Assembly: GCA_947631685.1 (NCBI GenBank)
Contig: CANRMI010000011.1
Coordinates: 1 to 64,000 of the forward strand
DNA from: an uncultured Lachnospiraceae bacterium
GTDB lineage: Bacteria > Bacillota > Clostridia > Lachnospirales > Lachnospiraceae
Direction: 5' to 3'
Length of the DNA stretch: 64,000 nt
In this document: positions 8,272 to 17,556 of the stretch, piece after piece
How positions within the stretch are numbered: position 1 is the first letter of the stretch
Layout of the letters: every line of letters begins with the position of its first letter
Made by a program: the position numbers and the translations under genes
Notes under the pieces: generated by a model
Seen by the model: only the letters and a program-made list of their open reading frames with translations
Told to the model about the DNA's origin: nothing
Database searches by the model: none

Positions 8272-11200
8272 AAAGCATTGAAATATACGGATTCAAATCC
8301 TTTGCAAATAAGATCACCTTTCAGTTTCATAATGGCATTACCGGAATCGTAGGGCCTAACGGCAGCGGCAAGAGCAATGTCGCCGACGCGGTGCGCTGGG
8401 TTCTGGGGGAGCAGCGCATCAGGCAGCTGAGGGGCGCGTCCATGCAGGATGTCATTTTCTCGGGAACGGAAACCAGAAAGCCTTTGAGCTATGCTTATGT
8501 GGCGATCACCCTGGACAATGGGGATCACCAGCTGGCCATAGATTATGATGAAGTGACGGTCGCCAGAAGAATTTACCGTTCCGGAGAAAGTGAATATCTG
8601 ATAAACGGTTCGGCCTGCAGGCTCAAGGATGTCAACGAGCTGTTTTACGATACCGGTATCGGAAAAGAAGGCTATTCCATTATCGGACAGGGACAGATAG
8701 ACAAGATATTGAGCGGCAAGCCGGAAGAGCGCAGGGAGCTCTTTGATGAGGCTGCCGGTATTGTGAAGTTTAAACGCAGGAAATACGCCGCACAGAAGAA
8801 GCTGGAAGACGAGAAGAACAATCTGGTGCGTGTCAGCGACATTCTTTCGGAACTGGAAAAACAGGTTGGGCCCCTGGAGAAGCAGTCCGAGAAAGCCAGG
8901 ATCTACCTGAAGAAGAAGGAAGAATTAAAGACCCTGGACGTCAATATGTTCCTTTTGGAGCACAACCGCATAAAGGAACAGCTGGATGCGGTGGAGAGTA
9001 AGTATGCGCTCGCGTCAGGCGACCTGGAAACCATGAACGGGCGTTTTGAAAGCATCAAGGAAGAATATGAAAAGATGCAGGCACAGGTGGAGGAACTGGA
9101 GACCGCCATTGAGCAGGCCAGAGCCAGTCTGACGGATACCAGTGTACTGCGGGGAAAGCTGGAAGGCGAGATCAACGTCTTAAAGGAACAGATACGTTCC
9201 GCGGAAGATAACGAGCAGCATCTGCAGAACCGTATGCGTGCGGTGGAGGCCGGCATTGACGAGAAGAATGTGGACAAGGACGGCATTTTGCTCAAGAAGG
9301 ACGAGATCGACAGGCAGGTGGCTGAACTTGTGGCGGCGCGGGATGAAGCCCGCGGGCTTTTGGAGCAGATACAGAACAGGATCCAGGAGCTGAATGACAA
9401 AATTGAGGGCGGTAAGAATACCATTATCGGAGAACTGAACCAGCGGGCGACCATTAAGTCCAAAATGGGACGCTATGATACCATGCTGGAGCAGATAGCG
9501 ATCCGCAAGGCAGAATTAAATTCAAGGCTGCTGCGGGCAAAGTCCGATGAGGAGGCCCATGAGGAGAATATCCGGCAGTTAAACGAGCAGTTTGAAACGG
9601 TGACGGCGCAGCTGGAAGAAATGAACGCCAGAGCCGGAGAAATGGAACAGAAGCTGGTGGCGGTCAGGGAAGAACTTGTAAACAAGGATGATTCCCTGCG
9701 GGCGGCACAGGAGCAGTATCATCAGGAGAAATCCAAACTGGAGGCTCTTTCCAATCTGACGGAGCGGTATGAAGGCTATGGCGGCAGTGTCAAAAAAGTC
9801 ATGGAGCAGAAGGAGAGAGAAAAGGGCATTGTCGGTGTCGTGGCGGATATCATCAAAGTGGAAAAGAAATATGAAACCGCTATTGAGACCGCGTTGGGCG
9901 GCAACATCCAGAACATCGTAACCGATGACGAGGAAACGGCCAAGAGGATGATCGCTTTCTTAAAACAGAATAAATTCGGACGCGCTACGTTTCTTCCCCT
10001 GACCAGTATCCGAAATCCCCAGGAATTTAAGACGCCGGAGGCCCTGAAGGAAAAAGGGGTTATCGGCATGGCGGACGAGCTGGTCACGCTGGAGAAAAAA
10101 TACCGGGATGTGGCCAGGGCCATGCTGGGCCGCATTATGGTGGTGGATCACGTGGACAATGCGGTCCGGATTGCCAGAAAATACGATTACGGTATCAGAA
10201 TGGTAACGGTGGAGGGAGAACTGCTGGTACCGGGAGGCGCCATAAGCGGCGGCGCTTTTAAAAACAACAGCAATCTTTTAGGCAGAAGACGTGAGATGGA
10301 AGAGTTGGAGAAGAATGCGGACAGACTCTTAAAGACCACGGAACGCCTGAATCAGGAAATAGAAGAGTTAAAGCATACCCGCAACGGAATGCGTATGGAG
10401 CTGGAAGCGCTGAAAGCGGATATACAGCGGAAATTTATCGAGCAGAATACGGCAAGGCTCAATGTGGAAACCGCGAGGGAGCGTATGGAAGAGGCGGAGG
10501 AAGGCTCCCGCTCCCTGCAGAGCGAAGAGAAAGAGATAGAAAAGCAGATCCAGGAGATCAAGAGCAGCAAGGAAGAGATCCTCCGGGAACTGTCCGCCTC
10601 CGAAGAGCTGGAAAAAAGCGTGGAGGAGCAGATCCTTTTGTTTCAGAAGGAGCTGGAAACGCAGAGAGGCGAGGAAACGGGAAAAGCCGCTCTGGTATCG
10701 GAATGGGATGTCAAAGTAGAAAAAATGCTTCAGACGCAGGAGTTCCACCAGCAGAACGTGGAGCGTATCTTAGGGGAAATAGAACGCTTAACACAGGAAA
10801 AGGCAGAGATAGAGGCGGGACTTTCGGAAACAGTCCAAAGCAGGGAAGAAAAGCGTAAGAATATCGAAGAGATCGAAAAGACGATCGCCGCTTCCCACAC
10901 TTCCCAGGACCAGTCCCAGAAGGAATTGGCTCAAAACCTGGAAAAGAAAGAGCTGATAAGCGCCAGACAGAAAAATTTCTTCAAGGAGAGAGAAGAGCTG
11001 GCGGAGCAGATGACAGCTTTGGATAAGGAAGTCTACAGGCTGAATACGCAGAAAGAACGTCTGGAAGAATCCATGGAAACCCAGATCAACTATATGTGGG
11101 ACGAGTATGAGATTACCCTTTCCGACGCGGCTTCCATACGCGACGAAGGAATGAACGACCTGGCTGCCATGAAAAAAGAGATCGCCTCTGTAAAAGAGCA

Positions 11201-11822
11201 GATCAAAAAGCTGGGGGACGTGAATGTCAACGCCATTGAGGATTATAAAAACCTGATGGAGCGGTACACTTTCCTGAAGAATCAGCATGACGATCTGGTG
11301 GAGGCGCAGAAGACCTTAGAGGGTATTATCACCGAGCTGGATACGGCCATGCGCAGGCAGTTTAATGAAAAGTTCGGAGAGATCACCAAAGAATTTGACA
11401 AGGTATTCAAGGAGCTTTTCGGCGGCGGCAAGGGCAGCCTGGAGCTGATGGAGGATGAAGATATCCTGGAAGCAGGCATACGGATCATTGCCCAGCCGCC
11501 CGGAAAGAAACTGCAGAATATGATGCAGCTTTCCGGCGGAGAAAAGGCTCTGACAGCGATCGCGCTGCTGTTTGCCATTCAGAACTTAAAGCCGTCGCCT
11601 TTCTGCCTGCTGGACGAGATCGAGGCGGCACTGGACGAATCCAATGTGGGCCGCTTTGCGAGGTATTTACATAAACTGACCAAGAATACCCAGTTCATTG
11701 TCATTACCCACAGAAGGGGGACCATGGAGAAGGCGGACAGGCTCTACGGCATTACCATGCAGGAGAAGGGCGTTTCCGCTCTTGTCAGTGTCAACCTCAT
11801 CGATAAAGAACTGGACAACTGA
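8262..11822 (+). CDS. smc: Chromosome segregation ATPase SMC
   Basis: Full-length SMC of 1186 residues, the core of the ScpAB condensin that compacts and segregates the chromosome. Walker A is GPNGSGKSNV near residues 32-41. Two long coiled coils flank a hinge at about 500-660 (GYGGSVKKVM; IVPGG-like LVPGGAISGG). The C-terminal head has the ABC signature LSGGEKALTA and Walker B CLLDEIEAALDESN. The order rnc-smc-ftsY is the usual Firmicute arrangement. Confidence 0.98.
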   Translation: MYLKSIEIYGFKSFANKITFQFHNGITGIVGPNGSGKSNVADAVRWVLGEQRIRQLRGASMQDVIFSGTETRKPLSYAYVAITLDNGDHQLAIDYDEVTVARRIYRSGESEYLINGSACRLKDVNELFYDTGIGKEGYSIIGQGQIDKILSGKPEERRELFDEAAGIVKFKRRKYAAQKKLEDEKNNLVRVSDILSELEKQVGPLEKQSEKARIYLKKKEELKTLDVNMFLLEHNRIKEQLDAVESKYALASGDLETMNGRFESIKEEYEKMQAQVEELETAIEQARASLTDTSVLRGKLEGEINVLKEQIRSAEDNEQHLQNRMRAVEAGIDEKNVDKDGILLKKDEIDRQVAELVAARDEARGLLEQIQNRIQELNDKIEGGKNTIIGELNQRATIKSKMGRYDTMLEQIAIRKAELNSRLLRAKSDEEAHEENIRQLNEQFETVTAQLEEMNARAGEMEQKLVAVREELVNKDDSLRAAQEQYHQEKSKLEALSNLTERYEGYGGSVKKVMEQKEREKGIVGVVADIIKVEKKYETAIETALGGNIQNIVTDDEETAKRMIAFLKQNKFGRATFLPLTSIRNPQEFKTPEALKEKGVIGMADELVTLEKKYRDVARAMLGRIMVVDHVDNAVRIARKYDYGIRMVTVEGELLVPGGAISGGAFKNNSNLLGRRREMEELEKNADRLLKTTERLNQEIEELKHTRNGMRMELEALKADIQRKFIEQNTARLNVETARERMEEAEEGSRSLQSEEKEIEKQIQEIKSSKEEILRELSASEELEKSVEEQILLFQKELETQRGEETGKAALVSEWDVKVEKMLQTQEFHQQNVERILGEIERLTQEKAEIEAGLSETVQSREEKRKNIEEIEKTIAASHTSQDQSQKELAQNLEKKELISARQKNFFKEREELAEQMTALDKEVYRLNTQKERLEESMETQINYMWDEYEITLSDAASIRDEGMNDLAAMKKEIASVKEQIKKLGDVNVNAIEDYKNLMERYTFLKNQHDDLVEAQKTLEGIITELDTAMRRQFNEKFGEITKEFDKVFKELFGGGKGSLELMEDEDILEAGIRIIAQPPGKKLQNMMQLSGGEKALTAIALLFAIQNLKPSPFCLLDEIEAALDESNVGRFARYLHKLTKNTQFIVITHRRGTMEKADRLYGITMQEKGVSALVSVNLIDKELDN

Positions 11823-11835
11823 TGGGAGTATGGCT

Positions 11836-12786
11836 ATGGAAGAGGAAAAGAAAGGCTTTTTTGCCAGATTGAAAAATGGCCTGAAAAAGACCAGGGACAA
11901 TATTGTAAGCGGTATCGATTCTGTTTTCAGCGGTTTTTCTTCCATTGACGATGAGTTTTATGAAGAACTGGAAGAGATCCTCATCATGGGCGATATAGGA
12001 GTGAACGCCGCGGAGGAGATCCTGGAACGTCTGAAGGAGGAAGTTAAAAAACGGCATATTAAGGAACCTGCGGACTGTAAGCAGCTGCTGATAGACAGTA
12101 TCAAAGAACAGATGCGCGTGGAAGATACGGCTTATGAATTTGAGCACAGACAGTCCGTGATCCTGGTGATCGGCGTGAACGGCGTGGGGAAGACCACTAC
12201 CATAGGCAAGCTGGCGGCTCTGCTGAAGGAGCAGGGGAAAAAGGTACTGATCGCCGCGGCGGATACCTTTCGTGCTGCAGCCGGAGAGCAGTTAAAGGAA
12301 TGGGCAGCCAGGGCCGGCGTGGATATGATAGGCGGAGTGGAAGGTGCGGATCCGGCCAGTGTGGTTTTTGACGCGGTGTCTGCCGCAAAGGCAAGAAAAG
12401 CCGATGTCCTGCTCATTGATACGGCGGGGCGTCTCCACAATAAAAAAAATCTCATGGAAGAACTCAAAAAGATGGACCGCATCATCGAGAGGGAATTTCC
12501 GGAGGCATACAGGGAAAACCTGATCGTCCTGGACGGAACGACGGGACAGAACGCGCTGGCGCAGGCAAGGGAATTTACGGAAGCGGCCGGTCTGACAGGA
12601 ATCGTGCTGACCAAGCTGGACGGGACGGCAAAGGGCGGTATCGCGGTGGCAATCCAATCCCAGCTGCATGTGCCCGTTAAGTACATAGGCGTGGGAGAGG
12701 CTTTGGAGGATCTGCAGAAATTTGATTCGGATGCATTTGTGAACGCGCTGTTTGATGTGGACACAGCGGAAGAAACGGAAAGCTGA
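11836..12786 (+). CDS. ftsY: Signal recognition particle receptor FtsY
   Basis: GTPase receptor that docks SRP-ribosome complexes at the membrane. I chose ATG 11836 (316 residues) because GGGAG at 11824-11828 is correctly spaced; ATG 11830 is almost on top of it. The N domain has the lysine-rich amphipathic start KKGFFARLKNGLKKTR. G motifs are GVNGVGKTTTIGKLA, DTFRAAAGEQL, DTAGRLHNK and TKLDGTAKGG. The acidic A domain of enterobacterial FtsY is missing, as is normal in Firmicutes. Confidence 0.97.
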   Translation: MEEEKKGFFARLKNGLKKTRDNIVSGIDSVFSGFSSIDDEFYEELEEILIMGDIGVNAAEEILERLKEEVKKRHIKEPADCKQLLIDSIKEQMRVEDTAYEFEHRQSVILVIGVNGVGKTTTIGKLAALLKEQGKKVLIAAADTFRAAAGEQLKEWAARAGVDMIGGVEGADPASVVFDAVSAAKARKADVLLIDTAGRLHNKKNLMEELKKMDRIIEREFPEAYRENLIVLDGTTGQNALAQAREFTEAAGLTGIVLTKLDGTAKGGIAVAIQSQLHVPVKYIGVGEALEDLQKFDSDAFVNALFDVDTAEETES

Positions 12787-12809
12787 CATAAGAAAGAGAG
12801 GTTGTTGTC

Positions 12810-14042
12810 ATGGAAGAAAAAATGTTGACGCTGGAGAAATTTGAGGAAGCCTCCGAAGTAGTAAAGCGGGTGACTTCCAGAACAAAACTGGTATACAGTG
12901 ATTATCTGAGTGAGCAGACGGGGAACAAAGTCTATTTAAAGCCTGAAAATATGCAGTTTACGGGGGCTTATAAGGTACGCGGCGCTTATTACGCCATGAG
13001 CACCCTGACTCCTCAACAGAGGGAGAAAGGCGTGATCACCTCTTCCGCGGGAAACCATGCCCAGGGCGTGGCCTATGCGGCGCAGAGTTATGGCGCGAAG
13101 GCTGTTATCGTCATGCCTACCACCACGCCGCTTATGAAAGTAAACCGGACCAAGAGCTATGGCGCGGAGGTGGTGCTTCACGGAGACGTGTATGATGAAG
13201 CCTACACCAAAGCCTGCGAACTGGCCAAAGAACATGGCTATACCTTTATCCATCCTTTCAATGACCTGACGGTGGCAACCGGCCAGGGCACCATTGCCAT
13301 GGAAATTTTCCAGGAGCTGCCGCTGGTAGACTGTATCCTGGTGCCCATTGGGGGCGGCGGCCTGGCTACGGGCGTGTCCACTCTGGCGAAACTCTTAAAT
13401 CCCAAGATCAAGGTCATCGGCGTGGAGCCTGCAGGCGCCAACTGCATGCAGGAATCCTTAAAGGCCGGAAAAGTCGTGACATTGGACAGCGTCAATACGA
13501 TCGCGGACGGCACCGCGGTAAAAACGCCGGGGGACAAGCTGCTTCCCTATATCCAGAAAAATCTGGATGAGATCATTACCGTCGCGGACGAAGAACTGGT
13601 AGTGGCGTTCCTGGATATGGTGGAAAATCATAAGATGGTAGTGGAAAATTCCGGACTGCTCACGGTGGCGGCTTTAAAGCATCTGAAAATGAAGGACAAA
13701 AAAGTGGTTTCCATTTTAAGCGGCGGCAATATGGATATTATCACCATGTCGTCGGTGGTGCAGCAGGGACTTATTTTCAGAGACCGTATTTTTACCGTTT
13801 CCGTACTTTTGCCGGATAAGCCGGGGCAGTTGTGCAAAGTGGCCGGTATTGTGGCAAAGCTGAACGGTAACGTTATCAAGCTGGAACATAACCAGTTCGT
13901 ATCTACCAACCGGAACGCGGCAGTAGAATTGCAGATTACCATGGAAGCTTTCGGTACGGAGCATAAGAACCAGATCATGGAAGCTCTGGAAAAGGAAGGC
14001 TATAGACCCAAGCTGATCCAGACTGTCCAGGCAATCTTATAA
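12810..14042 (+). CDS. ilvA: Threonine ammonia-lyase with C-terminal ACT domain
   Basis: PLP enzyme that deaminates threonine to 2-oxobutyrate; 410 residues, the short catabolic or ACT-regulated class. The PLP lysine is in FTGAYKVRGAYY (about residues 50-61). SSAGNHAQGVAYAA and the glycine loop GGGGLATG bind the cofactor phosphate. The last 80 residues (FTVSVLLPDKPGQLCKVAGI) form an ACT regulatory domain. GAAAGAGAGG precedes the ATG. A strong terminator follows the stop, closing this operon. Confidence 0.93.
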   Translation: MEEKMLTLEKFEEASEVVKRVTSRTKLVYSDYLSEQTGNKVYLKPENMQFTGAYKVRGAYYAMSTLTPQQREKGVITSSAGNHAQGVAYAAQSYGAKAVIVMPTTTPLMKVNRTKSYGAEVVLHGDVYDEAYTKACELAKEHGYTFIHPFNDLTVATGQGTIAMEIFQELPLVDCILVPIGGGGLATGVSTLAKLLNPKIKVIGVEPAGANCMQESLKAGKVVTLDSVNTIADGTAVKTPGDKLLPYIQKNLDEIITVADEELVVAFLDMVENHKMVVENSGLLTVAALKHLKMKDKKVVSILSGGNMDIITMSSVVQQGLIFRDRIFTVSVLLPDKPGQLCKVAGIVAKLNGNVIKLEHNQFVSTNRNAAVELQITMEAFGTEHKNQIMEALEKEGYRPKLIQTVQAIL

Positions 14043-14050
14043 AATATCCA

Positions 14051-14082
14051 AAATCCGCATATGCTATATATGCGGATTTTTT
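14051..14082 (+). terminator. Rho-independent terminator after ilvA
   Basis: Twelve-base perfect stem AAATCCGCATAT (14051-14062) with ATATGCGGATTT (14068-14079), a five-base loop and a run of six T. The next gene begins only 30 bases further on, with no visible promoter in between. Confidence 0.9.
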
Positions 14083-14111
14083 ATGCGCAAAATGCCGGGG
14101 GTAGAGTAAAA

Positions 14112-14981
14112 ATGCAAAAGGAAAAAAGACGGAAAAAAAGCATACAGAGCTATATGTGGATGACAGCGGCCTGCTTCTGCTATGCGGTAGCGATCAGTAT
14201 GTTTCTGGACCCAAACGGACTCTCGACGGGAGGCGTGACCGGTATCGCTATTGTCCTGAGCCATTTTACGGGCATGGGAACAGGGCTGCTCTTTCTGCTT
14301 CTCAATATCCCGATCCTCTGTGTGGGAGCCTGGAAATTCGGCTGGCGTTTCATATTTTCTACAGCCTACTGCACCTTTTTGATCTCTATATTTACGGATA
14401 TGCTGAGCGGGGCAGGGGCTTTCACAAAAGATCCGCTTTTGGCGGCGCTGACGGGAGGGGTGCTGATCGCGGTGGGGCTGGGCGGAGTATTTCATGCAGG
14501 TTCCACCACGGGCGGAATGGATATTGTCGTAAAATTGCTGCGGTTAAAGTTTCCTTATATGCGGACAGGCACTCTGTTTCTGGCGGCGGACGCAGTGGTG
14601 GTAGCCCTTTCCGCGCTGGCTTTTCAGAATGTGGAAAAAGCGCTCTATGCGGGCATTACCGTATTTGTGACCTCCTATACCCTGGATTTGGTGCTCTATG
14701 GCAGGGACGGCGCGAAACTGATCTATATTATCAGTGATAAAGCCACGCTGATCGCGGAAAGGCTTCTGGAAGAACTGGAAATCGGCGTGACCTATATAAA
14801 GGGGCAGGGAGCATACAGCGGGCGGGAAAAGAATGTGATATTCTGTGTGCTGCACAAGCGGCTGGCGCCCAGAGCGGAAGAAATCATCAAAGAAGAGGAT
14901 CCGGCGGCGTTTCTGATTATTACCAGCGCATCTGAGATTTATGGAGAAGGTTATAAAAGTTATTTTGAGGAAAAACTCTGA
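14112..14981 (+). CDS. YitT family membrane protein (DUF161/DUF2179)
   Basis: Membrane protein of 289 residues with five or six N-terminal helices and a soluble C-terminal DUF2179 domain. ATG 14112 is preceded by GGGGGTAGAG; an ATG at 14061 lies inside the ilvA terminator and is rejected. Family signatures are FLDPNGLSTGGVTGIAI, the glycine-rich GGVFHAGSTTGGMDIV, and the C-terminal YIKGQGAYSGREKNVIFCVL and EEDPAAFLIITSASEIYGEGY. The family is widespread in Firmicutes and its biochemical role is not established. Expression may depend on read-through of the upstream terminator. Confidence 0.88.
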   Translation: MQKEKRRKKSIQSYMWMTAACFCYAVAISMFLDPNGLSTGGVTGIAIVLSHFTGMGTGLLFLLLNIPILCVGAWKFGWRFIFSTAYCTFLISIFTDMLSGAGAFTKDPLLAALTGGVLIAVGLGGVFHAGSTTGGMDIVVKLLRLKFPYMRTGTLFLAADAVVVALSALAFQNVEKALYAGITVFVTSYTLDLVLYGRDGAKLIYIISDKATLIAERLLEELEIGVTYIKGQGAYSGREKNVIFCVLHKRLAPRAEEIIKEEDPAAFLIITSASEIYGEGYKSYFEEKL

Positions 14982-15007
14982 AAGCGGTGCAGAGGAAAAA
15001 ATTTTGC

Positions 15008-15107
15008 TTGCATTTTTCTCCCGCTCATGTTATGGTATATACACGAAATGAATTTCCGTACAGTAACATTCGTTATTCAGACGTGCGGAACACTGATTCA
15101 TCAGTGT
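15008..15107 (+). promoter_or_regulatory. Extended -10 promoter and leader hairpin of the coiled-coil gene
   Basis: TTGCAT at 15008-15013, 17-base spacer, TGT-TATGGT with -10 at 15031-15036. The roughly 150-base leader contains a perfect hairpin ACACTGA-TTCA-TCAGTGT at 15090-15107 without a T run, so it is not a standard terminator. Confidence 0.5.
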
Positions 15108-15192
15108 CTGGCTATTCGCCAAAATTTCACAAAACAATTTATAACATGACCGGCGAAGAGCATTTACCAGCACGCCGGAGAGGGAGGAAACA

Positions 15193-15582
15193 ATGGTAGA
15201 CAAAGAAATGCTTTCGGCAATATCAGACCTGCTGGAAGAGAAACTGGAACAAAAACTGGAAGAAAAATTAGAGGAAAAATTAGATGAGAAATTAGAAGAG
15301 AAACTCAGCACTATAAAGTGCAAAATCGACTCCATGGAGAGCGAGATCAATACCATCAACCGGCGCCTTGACAATGTGGAGCAGGATGTACGCCATATCA
15401 GAGTGGTACAGCTGGAGAACGATGTGATACCGCGTATCTCCACTATAGAGTCATGCTACCTGGATACCTATAAGAGGTATCAGAAGAGTACGGACAAAAT
15501 AGATGGCATAGCAGATGACGTGGAAATCCTGAAGCTTACGGTTTCAGAGCACAACGGCAGACTGGCACAGCTGCCTGTGTAG
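15193..15582 (+). CDS. Small coiled-coil protein of unknown function
   Basis: Protein of 129 residues made almost entirely of coiled coil. Residues about 13-39 contain a near-exact four-residue repeat of EKLE, EKLD and EQKLEEKL units, followed by heptads such as MESEINTINRRLDNVEQDV and KIDGIADDVEILKLTV. No membrane segment or signal is present. GGAGGAAACA precedes the ATG. Similar short coiled-coil ORFs are frequent in Lachnospiraceae genomes, but I know no assigned function. The gene stands alone, with its own promoter and a hairpin behind it. Confidence 0.6.
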   Translation: MVDKEMLSAISDLLEEKLEQKLEEKLEEKLDEKLEEKLSTIKCKIDSMESEINTINRRLDNVEQDVRHIRVVQLENDVIPRISTIESCYLDTYKRYQKSTDKIDGIADDVEILKLTVSEHNGRLAQLPV

Positions 15583-15622
15583 AAGAAGCGGAAAATGCAT
15601 ATTTACATATTTATGGGAAGTT

Positions 15623-15672
15623 CCGGCTGTCAAGAAAAAATACTTGACAGCCGGACTGCTTTTGTGTATGCT
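15623..15672 (+). promoter_or_regulatory. Terminator-like hairpin whose right arm contains the -35 of the ylxM-ffh promoter
   Basis: CCGGCTGTCAAG (15623-15634) and CTTGACAGCCGG (15643-15654) form a perfect 12-bp stem with an A-rich 8-base loop. Inside the right arm, TTGACA (15644-15649) is an ideal -35; TATGCT (15667-15672) follows after exactly 17 bases. ylxM starts 45 bases later. Confidence 0.7.
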
Positions 15673-15716
15673 ATCTATTGTGTCGGTCAAAGAGACGGAA
15701 AAGAGGGTTCTTCTGA

Positions 15717-16070
15717 ATGGAAAAGATTGTGGAGCTGGGGCTTTTATATGATTTCTACGGGGAACTGCTGACCGACCATCAGCAAAAGATCTATGAGGCT
15801 GCGGTGTTCGAGGATATGTCTCTGGGAGAAATTGCCGAGGAAGCTGGTATCAGCAGACAGGGTGTGCATGATCTGCTGAAACGCTGCGATAAGCAGCTTC
15901 TGGGTTATGAATCCAAGCTTCACCTGGCACAGCGCTTTGTGGAAGCCAGAAAAACCGTCAGGGAGATTCTCAGACTGGCGGAGGGCAGCGCGGACAAGGA
16001 TAACAGCGATATGGCAAAACGTCTGGATGCAATACAGCGTCTGGGCAGACGGCTTTTGGAAGAGCTTTGA
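15717..16070 (+). CDS. ylxM: YlxM, helix-turn-helix partner of SRP (UPF0122)
   Basis: Protein of 117 residues. It has the helix-turn-helix segment MSLGEIAEEAGISRQGVHDL near residues 33-52, as in the sigma-70 region 4-like UPF0122 family. In streptococci YlxM binds SRP and modulates Ffh GTPase activity; that role is known from the family and inferred here. AGAGGGTT lies ahead of the ATG. ffh follows 29 bases after the stop, so the pair shares the promoter in the upstream hairpin. Confidence 0.88.
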   Translation: MEKIVELGLLYDFYGELLTDHQQKIYEAAVFEDMSLGEIAEEAGISRQGVHDLLKRCDKQLLGYESKLHLAQRFVEARKTVREILRLAEGSADKDNSDMAKRLDAIQRLGRRLLEEL

Positions 16071-16099
16071 TCTGACGGTAGTGTCTATAGGGAGTGCGT

Positions 16100-17461
16100 A
16101 TGGCATTTGAAAGTTTAACGGATAAATTACAGAGAGTATTTAAAAATTTAAGAAGCAAGGGCCGTTTAACCGAGGAGGATGTCAAAAGCGCTTTGAAAGA
16201 AGTGAAAATGGCGCTTTTGGAAGCGGATGTCAATTTCCGCGTGGTGAAGCAGTTCATTCGTTCCATAGAAGAGCGTGCTGTGGGGACGGATGTATTGAAC
16301 GGCTTAAATCCCGCGCAGATGGTAATCAAGATAGTAAACGAAGAAATGATCGCCCTGATGGATTCGGAAACGACGGAAATTCAGATGCAGCCGGGAAAGG
16401 CCATTACCGTTATTATGATGGCCGGCTTACAGGGTGCCGGCAAGACCACCACCACGGCTAAGATCGCGGGTAAGTTAAAATTAAAAGGAAAGAAGCCGCT
16501 GCTTGCAGCCTGTGATGTATACAGGCCGGCAGCGATTGAACAGCTGCAGATAAACGGCGCGAAACAGGAAGTGGAAGTTTTTTCCATGGGAACCGGACAT
16601 AAGCCTGCGGATATAGCGGCGGCGGCCTTAGAACATGCCCAGAAGAACAACTGCAATGTGGTGATCCTGGATACGGCGGGCCGTCTGCATATCGACGAAA
16701 GCATGATGGCGGAGCTTCAGGAGATCAAATCCCGTGTTACGGTGCACCAGACTCTTTTGGTAGTGGATGCCATGACCGGCCAGGATGCGGTAAACGTAGC
16801 CAAAGAATTTGACGAAAAAGTAGGCGTGGACGGCGTGGTGCTCTCCAAGATGGACGGCGATACCAGGGGCGGCGCGGCGCTTTCCGTTAAGGCGGTAACA
16901 GGAAAACCCATTCTCTATGTGGGTATGGGAGAAAAACTTTCCGATCTGGAGCAGTTTTATCCGGACCGCATGGCCAGCCGGATCCTGGGTATGGGAGACG
17001 TCCTGTCCCTGATAGACAAGGTGCAGGCCAATATAGATATTGATGCGGACAAGGAAAAGGAAATGGCTGCCCGCATGAAAAAAGGTAAATTCGATTTTGA
17101 GGATTACCTGGAAAGTATGAAGCAGATGAAAAAAATGGGAGGGCTGTCGGCAATCCTTGGAATGCTGCCCGGCATGGGAAGCAAACTGGGAGATATAGAA
17201 TCCATAGTGGATGAAAAACAGCTGGCCCATATGGAGGCCATTGTGCTGTCCATGACGCCGGGGGAGAGGCAGAATCCCAAACTTTTAAATCCCCAGCGTA
17301 AATTCAGGATCGCGAAGGGCGCGGGTGTGGATGTGGCGGCAGTCAACCGTTTTGTCAAGCAGTTTGAGCAGAGCCAGAAGATGATGAAGCAGTTTGGCGG
17401 CGGTAAGCACAGAGGCTTTGGGTTCCCCGGCCTCGGCGGCAGGGGCGGATTCCCCTTTTAA
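16100..17461 (+). CDS. ffh: Signal recognition particle protein Ffh
   Basis: SRP54 GTPase that binds signal sequences and 4.5S/6S RNA, 453 residues. ATG 16100 is five bases behind GGGAG; a GTG six bases earlier overlaps that ribosome site. G motifs are GLQGAGKTTTTAKIA, DVYRPAAIEQL, DTAGRLHID and SKMDGDTRGG. The C-terminal M domain is methionine-rich (ESMKQMKKMGG, LGMLPGMG) and ends in a glycine/phenylalanine tail. rpsP follows, the conserved Firmicute order. Confidence 0.97.
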   Translation: MAFESLTDKLQRVFKNLRSKGRLTEEDVKSALKEVKMALLEADVNFRVVKQFIRSIEERAVGTDVLNGLNPAQMVIKIVNEEMIALMDSETTEIQMQPGKAITVIMMAGLQGAGKTTTTAKIAGKLKLKGKKPLLAACDVYRPAAIEQLQINGAKQEVEVFSMGTGHKPADIAAAALEHAQKNNCNVVILDTAGRLHIDESMMAELQEIKSRVTVHQTLLVVDAMTGQDAVNVAKEFDEKVGVDGVVLSKMDGDTRGGAALSVKAVTGKPILYVGMGEKLSDLEQFYPDRMASRILGMGDVLSLIDKVQANIDIDADKEKEMAARMKKGKFDFEDYLESMKQMKKMGGLSAILGMLPGMGSKLGDIESIVDEKQLAHMEAIVLSMTPGERQNPKLLNPQRKFRIAKGAGVDVAAVNRFVKQFEQSQKMMKQFGGGKHRGFGFPGLGGRGGFPF

Positions 17462-17480
17462 TCAAGTCAGATATGGATTT

Positions 17481-17540
17481 TTCACAAGAAAAGTTCCTTA
17501 TCCTAAATAAATATTATCATGTATGTCCGTAAATACGGAC
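17481..17540 (+). promoter_or_regulatory. Possible promoter and leader hairpin of rpsP
   Basis: TTCACA at 17481-17486 and TAAATA at 17504-17509 with 17-base spacing form a fair promoter. GTCCGT-AAAT-ACGGAC at 17525-17540 is a hairpin just before the GAGAGGA ribosome site; it might let S16 or a processing enzyme act on the leader. Confidence 0.4.
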
Positions 17541-17556
17541 GGAAAGAGAGGAAAAA

